A stretch of 64,000 nt of DNA from Rhizoclosmatium globosum (Eukaryota > Chytridiomycota > Chytridiomycetes > Chytridiales > Chytriomycetaceae). The notes under the pieces were generated by a model that was not told the origin of the DNA, ran no database searches, and saw nothing but the letters and a program-made list of their open reading frames with translations. The stretch spans positions 62,001-126,000 of the forward strand of contig MCGO01000022.1 of NCBI GenBank assembly GCA_002104985.1. The letters run 5' to 3'. Positions 23,274-34,786 of the stretch are shown piece after piece (the first letter of the stretch is position 1; each line of letters opens with the position of its first letter). Made by a program: the position numbers and the translations under genes.

Positions 23274-24484
23274 TTAATAAATACTGTCCTTATAATAACC
23301 ATTCTCCATTAGCCAAACGACAACTTTATGATGTCCGGCTTGATTCAGAGTGTACAATCCATCTGTTGACCACCTACGCCCCAATTTTATGACCAACCCA
23401 CTTCTTTTCCACCATTTTAACACCTCCAAATGCCCATTCTCAACCGCTCCAAGCATAGCGCGTTCTGTATAAACCATTTTCAACCCACTCTGAACCCACC
23501 ACTCCAAAACCCTAACGTTCCGTTCGTGCTTGCCTTGTCCATCGAATCAGCCGTATACTTGAGTGGAAGTGCACTCGCAACCCACCAATCCAATACATTT
23601 ACATATCCATTCGCGCTTGCCATATCCAAAGCTTGTGTCGACCACCGAAACTCATGTTTACTTTCTCCCGTACACCATTCAAGCACATCAACATGCCCAT
23701 TCGCACTCGCAACATCAATTTCGATATCAGAAACATTGAATTCCAAGCCGCTTCCACTCCAAACTTTCATCACATCGACATGCCCACCTTCCGCAGCTGC
23801 CACCATAACCCCATCAACACCAAGCCAATCTTTATACTTTATCGGCAAACCCGAATCCAACCACCACTGTATAACGTCAACATGCCCGTTCCGACACGCT
23901 TCCAAAACGGATTTTTCAGTGTATTCAAGAGAGAGATTGCTTTCCTTCCACCATTGCAGCAACTCCACTTGTCCCTTCGCACTTGCATTGTCGATGGAAG
24001 CTTCTGGGATGAATGGGATTGATTTCCGGCGTAACCGGTCGATTCGGAGTGCTGTGGCGATTTGAAACAGTTGTTTTGGAGGGATGATGAGGTATGAGAT
24101 TATGTCTTCGATGAGTTCGACTGGGAGGTGTGGAATTGGTGTGTTTGAGAAGTGTTGTTGTGATTGTGGTGTGGATATGGATATGGTGGAAGGGGTTGGG
24201 GGATCTGTTGGCTGGAAGAGTGACCATTGAGATGGCTTAGTTTCTGTTGCTGGTGTGTTGGCATCTCGAAGGTGCATTTGTATCAGTGAGTATTGAACGG
24301 ATACGGTGTTGTTGAAATCCAGAAAGTATGAGTTCCAAGGCGATGTGGGGGATGTTTGAGGCATTATGACATTATGAGCTTGGGGTGACTTCCAGCTTAG
24401 TATGGACCATCTTGATCGCAAGAGTGTGTGAGATTCGGTTGTATTTGAATGTTGCCCATATGGCATGTGGGATGTTTGTGTCAT
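23274..24484 (-). CDS. F-box-like ankyrin-repeat protein
   Basis: The N-terminal 110 residues are Ser/Thr/Pro-rich, followed by an F-box-like segment LPVELIEDIISYLIIPPKQ and then about seven degenerate ankyrin units of the type NGHVDVLEWW (34-36 aa each). Near 23510 the frame slips one base between STNG and NVRVLEWWVQSGLK. The ATG is at 24484; a later Met (MHLRDANTP) could be the true start. Function unknown; F-box plus repeats suggests a substrate receptor of an SCF ubiquitin ligase. Confidence 0.7.
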
Positions 24485-24930
24485 CAAATGTTTCAGATTG
24501 CAATTTCGAAGGGTGGCTCACCAAGTCAATAACCTGCCATTATTTCAAAGATGTTAAATAACTGCAGGTAATCGGACCTTAATTTTTAACTGATATTAGG
24601 ATGTAAGGAAGCTCTTTAAGTCTCTACTAATTATGTCAATAGTATCCTCTATGAAAGAGTTTATGAAAACAAGTCTCATTCTTTGCTATATAAATAATAT
24701 GGAATTGAAGAGGTATGTAGAACTATTTGGTCATTTTCTCTTTTCGAACCAACAACGGTCAGCCCACAACACCCCAACACACTACAGCGATCCTCCATCG
24801 TCACCATCTCAACTATAACTGCAAAATAATCTCGTATGACCGTCAGCAACCTTAAACACACGACTGGAGCCTCCTCAGACCTCCTTCATCAAACCACCCT
24901 CAAAACCATCAAACTAAACCATTCAAACAG
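24485..24930. promoter_or_regulatory. Divergent intergenic region, ankyrin gene / NDUFB2-like gene
   Basis: AT-rich gap between divergent genes; it should contain both promoters and the 5' UTR of the complex I subunit. No gene is seen. Confidence 0.35.
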
Positions 24931-25337
24931 ATGGGAGGACACCACGGCGAGCCATTCAAAACGCACGGCCCCTTCGTTGCACCACGAGTCAGCGGAACTC
25001 TCTCGACAAAGGTCCTGATGGCTGGCGTCTGGTTCTTCCTCTTCTACAGAATGAAGGTCGACGGTCCTCACCACTTTGTGAGTATTTAACTTGTTGCGAA
25101 ATATGCGCACACTGTGGATTAGTACTCGAATGAAGTGGATAGAATGACTGGAGGAGACGTAAAAATTAGGACTCCATAACGACAAACTATGAACTGCCAT
25201 GGAAGTAACAATATCTGATCGTCTTTATTCAATAGTTGAAGCACCACTCATGGGAGGACCCCAAGATGCTTGCCTACTTGGAAAAGGTGGACAAGAAGTA
25301 CGGAACCCACTATGCAACTGACAACATGCACCACTAA
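24931..25337 (+). CDS. NDUFB2-like (AGGG) subunit of mitochondrial complex I
   Basis: Small single-pass accessory subunit of NADH:ubiquinone oxidoreductase in the inner mitochondrial membrane. Exons 24931-25077 and 25236-25337 give exactly 82 codons plus stop. The protein starts MGGHHGEPFKTHGPF, has a membrane segment VLMAGVWFFLFYRMK, then DGPHHF and KHHSWEDP. This matches the pattern I recall for plant and fungal NDUFB2 (WFW-LYR-K-DGP...HPWE). The start was chosen on this match; an ATG at 24837 is in another frame. The intron is 158 nt, long for this window. Confidence 0.72.
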
Positions 25338-25524
25338 ATACCGAAAGAGTCGTCTGCCTTCGTTTGAATGTTCTTTTGTTGAGACTTAATTGTGATGGTT
25401 TTGGGGGAGTCTGGGGCAACTTGGTCTATTTCCTGCAACACTGTGAAGTCGAGTGGAAGAGTATGCGCGAATAAAGGCTCTATTTACCCCGATACTTAAC
25501 GTGTAAGAAACGTGTACAAAAAGA

Positions 25525-26502
25525 ATGTCAGAATCGGTGTTACAAACAAGATGGCCACGCGAGCTGATTCACCACGTCTTTCGCTACATCCACCCTGGAA
25601 GTGTCCTGAAATACTCTCGGCTGTGTCGCTGGATGCGTATATGTCTCTCTGATCCACACTTTGCCAGTTTGAACCTACAGTGTTTCGATGAGACATCGAT
25701 TGACTTTGATCAACTGTGGCTCCACTGGCCTCCCGCCTACCAAGAAGGATACGCACGAAAGAGACAGAAGCATTTGCAGGAGGAAGCCCTGCGTAACATG
25801 GGCTGTTCGTTCAACTTTGACGTGCGATGGACAGTGCAAACAATTGATTCGGTGCCAATTCCACCGGCAATCGGTTTCTTTGAAGACCTGACGCATTTGA
25901 CACTCGAAAATACGTTTGGATTTATTGGTGTGATTCCCGATGGAGTCGCAGCTCTGCAATCACTTCGACTCCTTTCAATCACCAAGATGTTGGACCCGCA
26001 GCCCTTCCCAATTGGCATCTGCCAACTCACAAATCTCACACATCTGTCGCTTGTACATTGCAGTTTGATGGGCACCCTTCCCGTCGAAATCACAAAGCTG
26101 ACATCTCTTGTTTCGCTCAATATTGGTCACAATGCCCTTTATGGAACATTGCCATCAGATATTGGACAATTACTACGGCTTCATAATTTATCACTGGAAG
26201 ATAATCAGTTTTCTGGCCCTTTGCCTGCTTCTCTTTTTGATCTTGCAGAGTTGGAAGTCCTTATCCTTGATTCCAACAAGTTCACAGGCTCGTTATCACC
26301 GGATATTCAGAAATTAAGCTCCTTAGAATTCCTATTTATTCGAAACAACTCATTCTCTGGTTCATTTCCTCGCGAGATCTTGAATTTGACCGAACTTCGT
26401 GAAGTATGCTGGTGCGATAGCGGGCTGAATGCCGCGATCCCAGTCTCAGAAGTGAATCCAAGACTCGCAGTCATTTTAATTGACGGCCAGTACAATAAAT
26501 AG
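25525..26502 (+). CDS. F-box-like leucine-rich-repeat protein (copy 1)
   Basis: Intronless, 325 aa. An F-box-like N-terminus (WPRELIHHVFRYIHPGSVLKYSRLC) precedes about seven plant-type LRRs, for example LTSLVSLNIGHNALYGTLPSDI and LAELEVLILDSNKFTGSLSPDI (consensus LxxLxxLxLxxNxFxGxLPxxI). No signal peptide or membrane segment. It is a paralogue of the gene at 30355; the two flank the TIR-NACHT gene on the same strand. Role unknown: SCF-type receptor or partner of the neighbouring NLR-like protein are both possible. Confidence 0.82.
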   Translation: MSESVLQTRWPRELIHHVFRYIHPGSVLKYSRLCRWMRICLSDPHFASLNLQCFDETSIDFDQLWLHWPPAYQEGYARKRQKHLQEEALRNMGCSFNFDVRWTVQTIDSVPIPPAIGFFEDLTHLTLENTFGFIGVIPDGVAALQSLRLLSITKMLDPQPFPIGICQLTNLTHLSLVHCSLMGTLPVEITKLTSLVSLNIGHNALYGTLPSDIGQLLRLHNLSLEDNQFSGPLPASLFDLAELEVLILDSNKFTGSLSPDIQKLSSLEFLFIRNNSFSGSFPREILNLTELREVCWCDSGLNAAIPVSEVNPRLAVILIDGQYNK

Positions 26503-26770
26503 TTTATCAAATATAACTTTGTACAAATTGGTTTTGGTGAGTATGCCTTATGCAACCCTCTTCTCGACCTCGCCGAAACTTTGCATAAACGGTTAAACGA
26601 GGATGGGCGATCACAACACTTGCGCGCGTGAAGGCCTCCATAGGGGCGTATGAATCTGCGTTAAACTTACACTCAAAAACAAGGACTCACTTCCGATCCT
26701 GGATTCCTGAGTACGGTCAACCTTACCATTTTCCTTGCATAGATACTTTGAGTTATCCGATCTTGTCAAT

Positions 26771-29700
26771 ATGATGGCGTCAAGCGGAGTCAAGTCTTAC
26801 AATCACACCTACCCAACGAATGTTAAAGTTGAAAGCTACACAAACTCTGATGAATTTGAATTAATTGAATGTGAAAAAGATATGAGGGGACGCGACCTCA
26901 AAGAGAAGGTTGGTTGTTGCCGTTAGATATCACTTTAGACCTTACACTAAAGACTCCCTGAAGATAATTGAATCCTTTGACATCGACACAACATACAATG
27001 TTCTTGTTCTATATCTGAAAGAAAACCCATCTGGAACTCGGTACTATCGGTTACTCTCGGATGCAGTTCGAATCAACAGTGTTTTAAAATGGGTCCGTGA
27101 GGCCTGCAATATAGCACCGTTTAGCTTTTCAGATTTTGTCCCTTTCGTGGTTGTTTTGAGAGGTGCTCTTGAACCAAGTGTGAAAATTCGTGTCTTTGAG
27201 TTTAGCCTCGAGCATTTGCAGCAAAAGGTATTTTTTAATTTTACGTTTCTCATTTAATTAAATTTATGCTTGCAGATTAAGAAAACTCTTGATCTTAGTG
27301 GCAATTATAAAATATACGCTGTGGAGATTCAAAATTCCACTTCGGCATCCGTTGAGCTCATCGATGAAGATAATGTGAAGGATATCTGCCGCAATTTCAG
27401 TAACTATCGTCTCGAGATATCCAGAGATCTGCTCGTCGCTTCGAAACTGAAAACCTCTGTGGATTCAAAACCCGATAAACAGCAAGTTATAATTGGATCA
27501 CAAAACGACGATGAATATGACGTTATGATTTCGTATTCATGGCACACAAAGGACCAAGTCGATGATTTGTACAATGCCTTATTGGAAGCCTTTCCAGGTA
27601 TCAAAATTTGGATTGATCGGGAACGAATGAAAACAGATATCTTTGACGGTATGACGGAAGGCATTGTGTGCAGCAACGCCATCATTGTCTGTTTATCAGC
27701 GCCTTACTTGGTAACACGTTTTCATGATAAAATCGGTGCAACGTTAACCTTGAATTTATTCAGAAATCTGTAAACTGTCAGCGTGAAATCAAATTCGCAG
27801 GGGACCTTAATCGCCCTCTGATTCCTGCTTATATGTTTGGCCCAAACGACAAGGTTACCGAATTCAGAGAGGACAAGAAACTTGGAGTTCCTTTCCTTTT
27901 GACGGCGGGCGCTCTTTATGCCGACTTTAAATCACAAAGAGCAGGATCGCCTGAATGGAACCGCGCTTTTCAAGTAATTACTGGGCAAATTCAGGCAAAA
28001 GTTCCAAGACTCAGACGTATAGCAACTGAGCTGTCTCAAGAACTACCAAATATTGCAAATGAAACCGTAGAGGCTCATTCTTTCAAGCCATCAGTTGTAA
28101 ATTCGCTTGAGGTATGGCTGAATCCCGTGGATTTCCGATCTACTGTGGAATACTTCCATGGAGCCTTTGTGGACGGCACGTGTAAACAACTATTTGATAT
28201 TGTTCTCGAATGGGCTCTATCAGACGATGAATCCTTGATTATGTGGGTGAATAGTGGTCACGGGACTGGTAAATCGTTTTTCGCGTGGTATTTGAGTTAC
28301 CATCTTCCCGATCATTTATTCATTCGAGGAATCTACTTCTTTTGTTCCCACGACGATTATCGGCGTAACGAACCGGCATCTATTGTTCGCACACTGGCAT
28401 GGATGCTGTCTGAACAGTTGCCAGCCATTAAAAATCACATCGAAACTGAAATGAAAACTGATACCGCCCAGCTTGGAGCCGGAAACTCTTCAATACTGGT
28501 TAACGCATACAAATCATTCGAAGTTCTCATCGTTGAGGGATTCAAAACATGCGAAGACCCGAACAGAATTGTTCTCATTGTAATTGATGGACTTGACGAA
28601 TGTAATCCCAAGACTCGTAATATTCTACTCCAAGTATTCGGGGATTTGATTCCAATGTTGCCCAAATTCGTCAAATTCGTCATCACAAGCAGACCAGAGA
28701 AAGATATTTTTGACGCGCTTGAAAACACAGAAATGTTCGAACTTCCTCCCAACCGTCGTTCTGAATCTGCGACACCGATTGCTTTGACGACATCCGTTTT
28801 TGATTATGCAAGGGATACAGTCATGAATGTCAAGATCTTTCTTGAAAAACAATGTCTAGATCTTTGGGGTGAGGGTGGGACACTTGTTGTTGATACACTG
28901 GAAACTAAGATGTCCGAGAAGGGGGGTTCTGGGTTTTTAGTATTGCAGGTTCTTTTTAATCACTTGTCGAACCAAAATGTGACAGTCGACAAAGCTCGAG
29001 AAATTCTCGAATCGTCAGCCTTTCACATAGACGATATTTATACCATGCTTCTCGTTGTGGCTGATGTTGAAACGAATGTCTTAAAACGTGTGTTGGGAGT
29101 CCTTTTTTTTGCCTATCAACCTGTTGACATCAAGACTTTATACCATTTATCTGATTTACCGTTGAGAGATGTCCTTTGCTGTCTTGAAAAGGTGGGCCTG
29201 TGATAGCCCTTGAATCAAAGCTCACGAATGAAATACAGATACGATCGCTTCTTGTCTTCAAGGATGGCAAAGTCTTGATAATGCACAAGAGCTTCAAAGA
29301 ATACTGTACAAACCCTGAGCGCTGTCCATCAGCTTATTACATTTCTCAATCTGAAGTAACAAGGTTGCTGTCTCAGTCATGCTTTAACGTTTTGGCTACT
29401 TCCTACGATACACACAAAAAGATCGATCTTTGCTCACCAGCTGTAACTTATGCTGCGCTCCACTGGAGCCAGCACGTTACATTTAATAATCTGCCGCCAA
29501 ATTTCGAGGATTTCACGTTCAAATATGGACAAATCCTTATTCTTCTGGCAAAGCAAGGCGATGTCAACGCACAACAACGTCTGGGGTCCATGTATCTCAA
29601 TGGTGTTGGGATGAAGAAAAACCTTGCGACTGCAATGCATTATTTTCGTCTCGCCGCAAATCAAGGCCTTGCTGCTGCCCAATTCAAGGTTGGAGCCATG

Positions 29701-30276
29701 TATCATTACGGAATTGGTGCTCCAAAGCTGAAAGTTACGGCTTTTGAGTGGTACAAAAAGGCTGCCGCGCAAGGAGATTTATCTGCACAGAGCATTGTGG
29801 CCTCACAGGTTCCAACTGAACTTCCAGAAATCCCTGTTCCAGCAGTTGCATTAGAAGAAGAATCACTTGCGATTATTAAGCCTGAAAAGGGCCCAGAGAG
29901 TCAAATTCCATGGTTTGGAAGAAAATTACTAGACACTAATTCATCTCAGTCCAGTAAGAAGGATTTGTTCAACACAAGCGATAAGATAAGGGTGCCTTAT
30001 TACATGTCTGGCATTGGCGCAGCAAGTGGCTCTGATGCAGGATCGAGATATGAAACTTCAGTGGAAGTTAGTAATTGGTCAGTAGACGAAGTTGCTCTGT
30101 GGGCGGACAGGACTGTAAGGGCTCCTCGCCATGCTATAGACAAATTCATTGAGTACGAAATTGACGGGGGAGTCCTTTTGACTCTAAGTACTGATGATTT
30201 GTACGAAATGGAGATTAAGGAGGAAGCATTGCGAAAGTGGATAATTGGTCATATTGATATGCTCCGGGCATTGTGA
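26771..30276 (+). CDS. TIR-NACHT-Sel1-SAM protein (NLR-like STAND ATPase)
   Basis: About 1134 aa in three exons (26771-27227, 27276-27710, 27764-30276). Order: unrecognised N-terminal domain (residues 1-160); TIR domain starting DEYDVMISYSWHTKDQVDDL, with the Glu of the putative NADase site in NCQREI just after the second intron; NACHT-type ATPase with Walker A SGHGTGKSFF and Walker B IVLIVIDGLDEC, and a sensor-like ITSRPE; helical region; Sel1 repeats (RLGSMYLNGVGMKKNLATAM, KVGAMYHYGIGAPKLKVTAF); C-terminal SAM domain (WSVDEVALWADRTVRA to IDGGVLLTLSTDDL). Two frame slips: one extra base near 26910 and one missing base at 29199 (KVGL to VIALES). It resembles intracellular immune receptors, but with Sel1 and SAM in place of LRRs. 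Confidence 0.85.
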
Positions 30277-30354
30277 CCCACATTCTTTTTGGAATATTCT
30301 TTGATAAGATGACTTTCATTTCATATTTTGGCTATCGATTCACATCTAATAAAA

Positions 30355-31365
30355 ATGACTTCAAGATCACCATTCCAGAAACGCCTCCCCCGCGAACTAA
30401 TTCAGGAGATATTTTCGCATCTCCACCCAAAATACGTCTTACAGTATTCACGACTATGTTGTTGGATTCACAACTGCCTACGCGACCCTCGCTTCCCGTT
30501 CCTCAACCTCTCAAAGTTTCCACAAACAACGCATGACTTTGACCGCCTATACTTCCAATGGCCTAAATCATATCAGATCGTATATGCGCGAACGAAGCAA
30601 GAATCGCTACGGCGGTTACAAAATGTCGTAGGAGAAGGTGGCACTTTACAACTCGCAACCGACCCATACACTTGTCACTGGGTCCTCCTCTGGTCCGAAG
30701 CCGTACCCCTCTCACCAACAATCAATTTATGGACACAATTGACGCATCTGCAGCTCCAAAATCCACGCTTTCTCGGAAGTATACCCGAGACACTTGGAAC
30801 AATGACGAATCTCCTAAGTCTCTCGTTGACAGGCTTCACAATACTCGCACCTTTCCCAGTTTTCGTATGTAATTTGAAAAACTTGAAGTCGTTGAGTCTT
30901 CCGAAATGCTCCCTCACAGGCGCGATACCACCCGAAATTGGGGATCTTGGGCATCTCACTATATTGAATCTCGCGAATAACTTGATGGCGGGGAAACTGC
31001 CTGAATCCGTGAGTCAGTGTCGAGCACTTAAGCATGTGGATTTGCATCGAAACCGGTTTTATGGACCTGTCGCGCCGTTGCTTTCCTTGACGCATTTAAA
31101 TCATTTGGATGTCTCGACGAATCGGTTTTCGGGCGAGATTTCAGGGGAGATTGGAAGAATGAGGTGGTTGGAAGTATTACAGATTCAGAGCAATCGATTT
31201 TCGGGTCCATGGCCTGCGGAAATCGAGCAATGTACTGGGTTGTTGCAAATCTATTGGAAGGGAAGCAGGGTGGAGGAAGATATACCATCCACAATCGCGA
31301 GGAACAGTCGAATTTTTAGTGCTTTGGAGGCAGATATGTATTCAACCGATGAAGTTAACTATTGA
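30355..31365 (+). CDS. F-box-like leucine-rich-repeat protein (copy 2)
   Basis: Intronless, 336 aa. The N-terminus LPRELIQEIFSHLHPKYVLQYSRLCCW is clearly related to the gene at 25525, followed by about seven LRRs such as LGHLTILNLANNLMAGKLPESV and LNHLDVSTNRFSGEISGEI. The ATG at 30355 is chosen; an upstream TTG in frame is ignored. It begins 79 nt after the TIR-NACHT stop, so the promoter must be very short or lie within that gene's 3' end. Confidence 0.82.
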   Translation: MTSRSPFQKRLPRELIQEIFSHLHPKYVLQYSRLCCWIHNCLRDPRFPFLNLSKFPQTTHDFDRLYFQWPKSYQIVYARTKQESLRRLQNVVGEGGTLQLATDPYTCHWVLLWSEAVPLSPTINLWTQLTHLQLQNPRFLGSIPETLGTMTNLLSLSLTGFTILAPFPVFVCNLKNLKSLSLPKCSLTGAIPPEIGDLGHLTILNLANNLMAGKLPESVSQCRALKHVDLHRNRFYGPVAPLLSLTHLNHLDVSTNRFSGEISGEIGRMRWLEVLQIQSNRFSGPWPAEIEQCTGLLQIYWKGSRVEEDIPSTIARNSRIFSALEADMYSTDEVNY

Positions 31366-31576
31366 TATGTTCAAGTAAATTGAAGTGCAACCTTACTAAT
31401 GATTCCAACCACTTTGCTTGTCACCAATCACAAACCGAAAATTTTCCAAACGTCATGTCCAGTCACAACTTGTACAAAATGAGAAATGCCATATATTATA
31501 TGAATACATAACTTGAAAACCCCAAAAATAATAATATAAAAGAAAGAAATGAATTGCAGAAACGAAAAAAAGAAAA

Positions 31577-32420
31577 TCAACCCTTATGTATAACCGGCGT
31601 GAACTCAACCGCCGAATCATTCATCCCGACACCATTCTCCACCTCCACAACATGCCTCAACAATTTCGGGATATAATACTCCCCACTCCACGGAATCATT
31701 CCACTCTTCTTCATCCCCTTCATAACCGCCTCATCCAATTCATCTTTCCGATTTCCCCGTTGCATCCTCAACACCGCGTTCACACTAACAACCAGAAAAT
31801 CAAGCCCCTCGCGTCCTTTTAAACTCCAATATGTGTTGAACGGTTCAGTGACCATGTACGTGAGGAGGTGTGACGTGGTGGTGCCATTGAAGGACAGGTA
31901 TCCTGGCCGAGATTTTGAGCCGCCAAAGGGGAGGATTGTTGGGTTACTGAAGAGGAGTCCTGCGAGGGCGTAGATGAGTCGGTCTTGGTGCGCGCGAGTG
32001 GATGAGAGTAGGGTGGCAACGGTTGAAATGCTTTCGGTAAGGATTTGGGTGGTGGAGAGGGGTATTGTGGGTTGGCCTTGGTGGAGCTGATGTAAGGCGA
32101 GCGTCGGGGTGGAAGTTGTAGGGTCGAGACGTAAGATGAGTGGTATGAGTTGCATTGGGTTCGGTTGGTATTTTGCCAAAAGTCTTTTCGCCGGTCCTGA
32201 GCTGCAAAAAAAGTCTTGGACACAAAATTTTACCTGACGATTTGTGACTCACACTTGCAGCTTTGTTTACTTCAAGAATGATCCAGAACCACATGGCTTG
32301 TACCAAATTTCGCTTTCCAAGTTCGGTAAGCTTACCAATCAAATGTGGTAAAGTATGACTAAGCCCGTTACCAGAAAAAACAATGTATTCCAAAGTCACA
32401 CACAAACGCTGAACCAAAAT
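31577..32420 (-). CDS. Unrecognised protein with a hydrophobic N-terminal half
   Basis: Two coding parts joined by a short intron at about 32180-32225: an upstream part with LTELGKRNLVQAMWFWIILEVNKAA and a downstream part starting PAKRLLAKYQPNPMQLIPLILRLDP and ending TPVIHKG. No ATG opens the first part; the start may be lost to a frame slip or overlap the end of the neighbouring gene at 32422. The WFWII..NKAA..R.L pattern vaguely recalls peroxin Pex16, but I could not support that. Function unknown. Confidence 0.45.
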
Positions 32421-32421
32421 T

Positions 32422-33233
32422 TCAAACTTTCATTTTCTTGTTATCTTCTCCCCCATCTCCCGCAGCAACACTTCTCTTTTTCTTTTTCACCAATCCCACA
32501 CCCAACTGATGCACAACAGGTGGCGAAACCACAACCTCCTCTCCAACAATCCCAGGCGGCACAACCACACCAGCCGCCGGAGCAATACCTTCCACAACGG
32601 CACTCCCACTTTCCTCCGTCTGCATCAACTCAATCTCAACAACATCAACCCCCTTCAACCCTTTCACAACCTCCAAAACCCGCTTCGACGCCTCCAAAAC
32701 CTCCTGCCGCGTGGAAAATCTCAGTCCAGCAAGAGCCTTCTCAAACCGCTCCATCTCCTTCTTTTGCGCCTCCCAATTTTCAGACACGGCCACTGAAGTG
32801 CTTGAGGACGGAGGTGTGCTCGGTGGAGGAAAGTAAACACCGAAAAACGCGGCGACTCGACCTCCAGAGCATTCGCCTGTCGCTTCCAGCATGTTCATTA
32901 GGTCTGTGACAGTCGCGTTTGAGTCCAGGAGGGCCAGGGCTTTTTGTTTCGCGTCGTCGGGGAATCGGGGGACGAGCGTTCCGAGGAGTGGTGGGGACGA
33001 AGTTTGGAAGGGTGTTATGGATGATGATGGGGCAGACATTTCTGGTACACCAAGGGAGACTGAGTCGGAAGGGGTTGGGAAGAGGCCGGCGGTTGCAGAC
33101 TGTGGTTTCTCTTTTTTCTTTTCTTTTGGGTCTGTTGCATCGACGGGAGGAGGGGAGGGGAGGGTGGGAGGTGTTTGAAGCCAAAGCCAAAACCGAATTT
33201 GAAGTCGGACCCGCATCGACGCGCGATAGACAT
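32422..33233 (-). CDS. Unrecognised protein with FG-rich start and KKKKR tail
   Basis: The ATG at 33233 opens MSIARRCGSDFKFGFGFGF, then after a one-base slip near 33177 the frame continues as TPPTLPSPPPVDATDPKEKKKEK. The body is Ser/Pro-rich with a helical segment (AQKKEMERFEKALAGLRFS) and ends with KKKKRSVAAGDGGEDNKKMKV, probably a nuclear targeting sequence. Function unknown. Confidence 0.55.
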
Positions 33234-33771
33234 GGCATCTTCGCCGGGAATGAAGGCAAAAAACGCTGTTGAGTGCTGGTGTGTTGTTTCACTGGTATCA
33301 GGCCTGGTGGTGGTGGGTTTGGGTTGTGTGGGAACAACACAGAGGAGGGTTTTGGCCCACCAGGAAATAAGTTCGGAATCTGAAAGGGCACGTTTTGAGA
33401 GATTTGATGCTGAGTGAGGGAATAGGTATTGTGGCTGAGCACGAGCGAAGATGTGAAGGGAGATCTGAGTTCGGCCTTATTAGTATTGTGAGTTTAAGGG
33501 GACAAAAGAACGAAGAAGGAAGAGCATGATAATGAATGCCGTCAAATTCGCAAGGAAGTGCGTGAGAAATTTGATGAAAGAGCCGTTAATGCGGAGCAGG
33601 TATCGGGATATCGACTCATCGTGGGAATTGTCGCACACAGAGATTCTAGGACGACACCACTATCATATTCAATGACATAATGTATGGCACTAATATCCCG
33701 CGTTGTGTCTTATTGGTATGCTTCAAACCTGTACTGTGCTTGGAACGCCACATAGGGTTTTCAAAGGCAAT
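33234..33771. other. Intergenic, nothing recognised
   Basis: Open frames here are shadows or lack any recognisable motif; likely the promoter of the gene at 33233 and the terminator of the next one. Confidence 0.35.
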
Positions 33772-34326
33772 CTACTCAGCCGAGTCTACCTCATGGACCT
33801 CCTTCCCCTTCTTTCAAATCACTTCCGCCTCTACACCTCAAACGCAAGACGCTCTTACTTCTCGACTCGCCGCTTTGTCTTCGCATGTCCGACTCGCACG
33901 CAACGCACTCTTCATCACATCACTACAGCAACTCACCTGGTCAAACTCCTGATGTTCACGCATCAGCTGATCCACATATACTTTCACGAGGTCCCTGGCA
34001 CGGCTCCGTCGCTGTGTTGAATCAATCTTTTCAATGTAGCAAAAGAGGGCTCGGCCAACGCAGAACTCGCGGACAACAAGCGCCGACGTCAGGGCGTCTT
34101 CGTTGGGCGGTTGAGTTGTTGGCAGAGACGTGCACAGGAGCCAGACGGTGCGCGTGCGGGTTGGTGGCGGGTCGTTCGCTTTTGTGGCGGACTTGACTTT
34201 GATTGGGACACTGAATAAAGGCGCGGCGGATGGATGGAAGGACGTTGTGATTCGGTGGACGCGGTGGCTTTGGACAGGTGGTGGTTGAGTTGTTGGTGGT
34301 GGTGGTGGTGGGACGAGCGTGGCCAT
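33772..34326 (-). CDS. Unrecognised 168-aa protein
   Basis: Exons 34326-33859 and 33810-33772 around a 48-nt intron sum to 507 nt, exactly 168 codons plus stop. The N-terminus is MATLVPPPPPPTTQPPP; the C-terminal half is helical and charged (RRSRARDLVKVYVDQLMREH, ending KGKEVHEVDSAE). No known domain is recognised. The clean intron and frame support a real gene. Confidence 0.55.
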
Positions 34327-34536
34327 TTTGTTTTTGGTTGAGTAAAACACGTGTTGCTTTCTTGTTTTCCTAATTGCCTTCTTTCGGATTCGGACACATT
34401 TATAAAAACATGACCCAACGTGAATTTCAAATACTGCGGCACAGTCAAGATAAAAATACGGGTAGACGCCAATGTGTTACTTTTAAGATTCCCTCTGCGT
34501 CATTACTCAAAGTGTGCCGGCTTGCAACTTGGATTC

Positions 34537-34689
34537 TTATGGCACCGAAAACGCACAGCAGATGTGAAGGCCACAAACAATCACTAGGAAGACAACAAGG
34601 ATGCCTGCTCCAAGTCCATAAAAGGCACTGCTGTAGAAGTTGATGTAGCGGCGATGAAGGTGAGTGAGGATAGTGGGTGTTATAGTCAT
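34537..34689 (-). CDS. Stray, truncated RCR-like one-pass membrane protein
   Basis: 50 aa: MTITPTILTHLHRRYINFYS, a membrane segment and then an early stop after CCAFSVP. It matches the N-terminus and membrane segment of the gene at 59951 (LTHLHRRYIYYYGYGFYGGL), but the proline/tyrosine-rich tail is missing. It lies 20 kb from the main array on the opposite strand. Probably a dispersed, truncated copy. Confidence 0.6.
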   Translation of the reverse strand: MTITPTILTHLHRRYINFYSSAFYGLGAGILVVFLVIVCGLHICCAFSVP

Positions 34690-34786
34690 TCTTGTTTGAG
34701 CTGTGCTATGCTTTTTGTTTTGAGTTTTGATTGTATTGAGTGGAAAGTGGATGCCAAGAGTCATAACATCTGTTAGGTATTATTTT

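Noticed and set aside
26905..26935. Possible 18- or 30-nt intron (GTTGGT...TTAG) in the TIR-NACHT gene
   Set aside because: Neither length leads into an open frame; removing one base does, so a one-base error is more likely.
31577..32420. Peroxin Pex16
   Set aside because: Only a vague Wx(V/I)I..NKA.R.L resemblance; the C-terminal half does not match what I know of the family.
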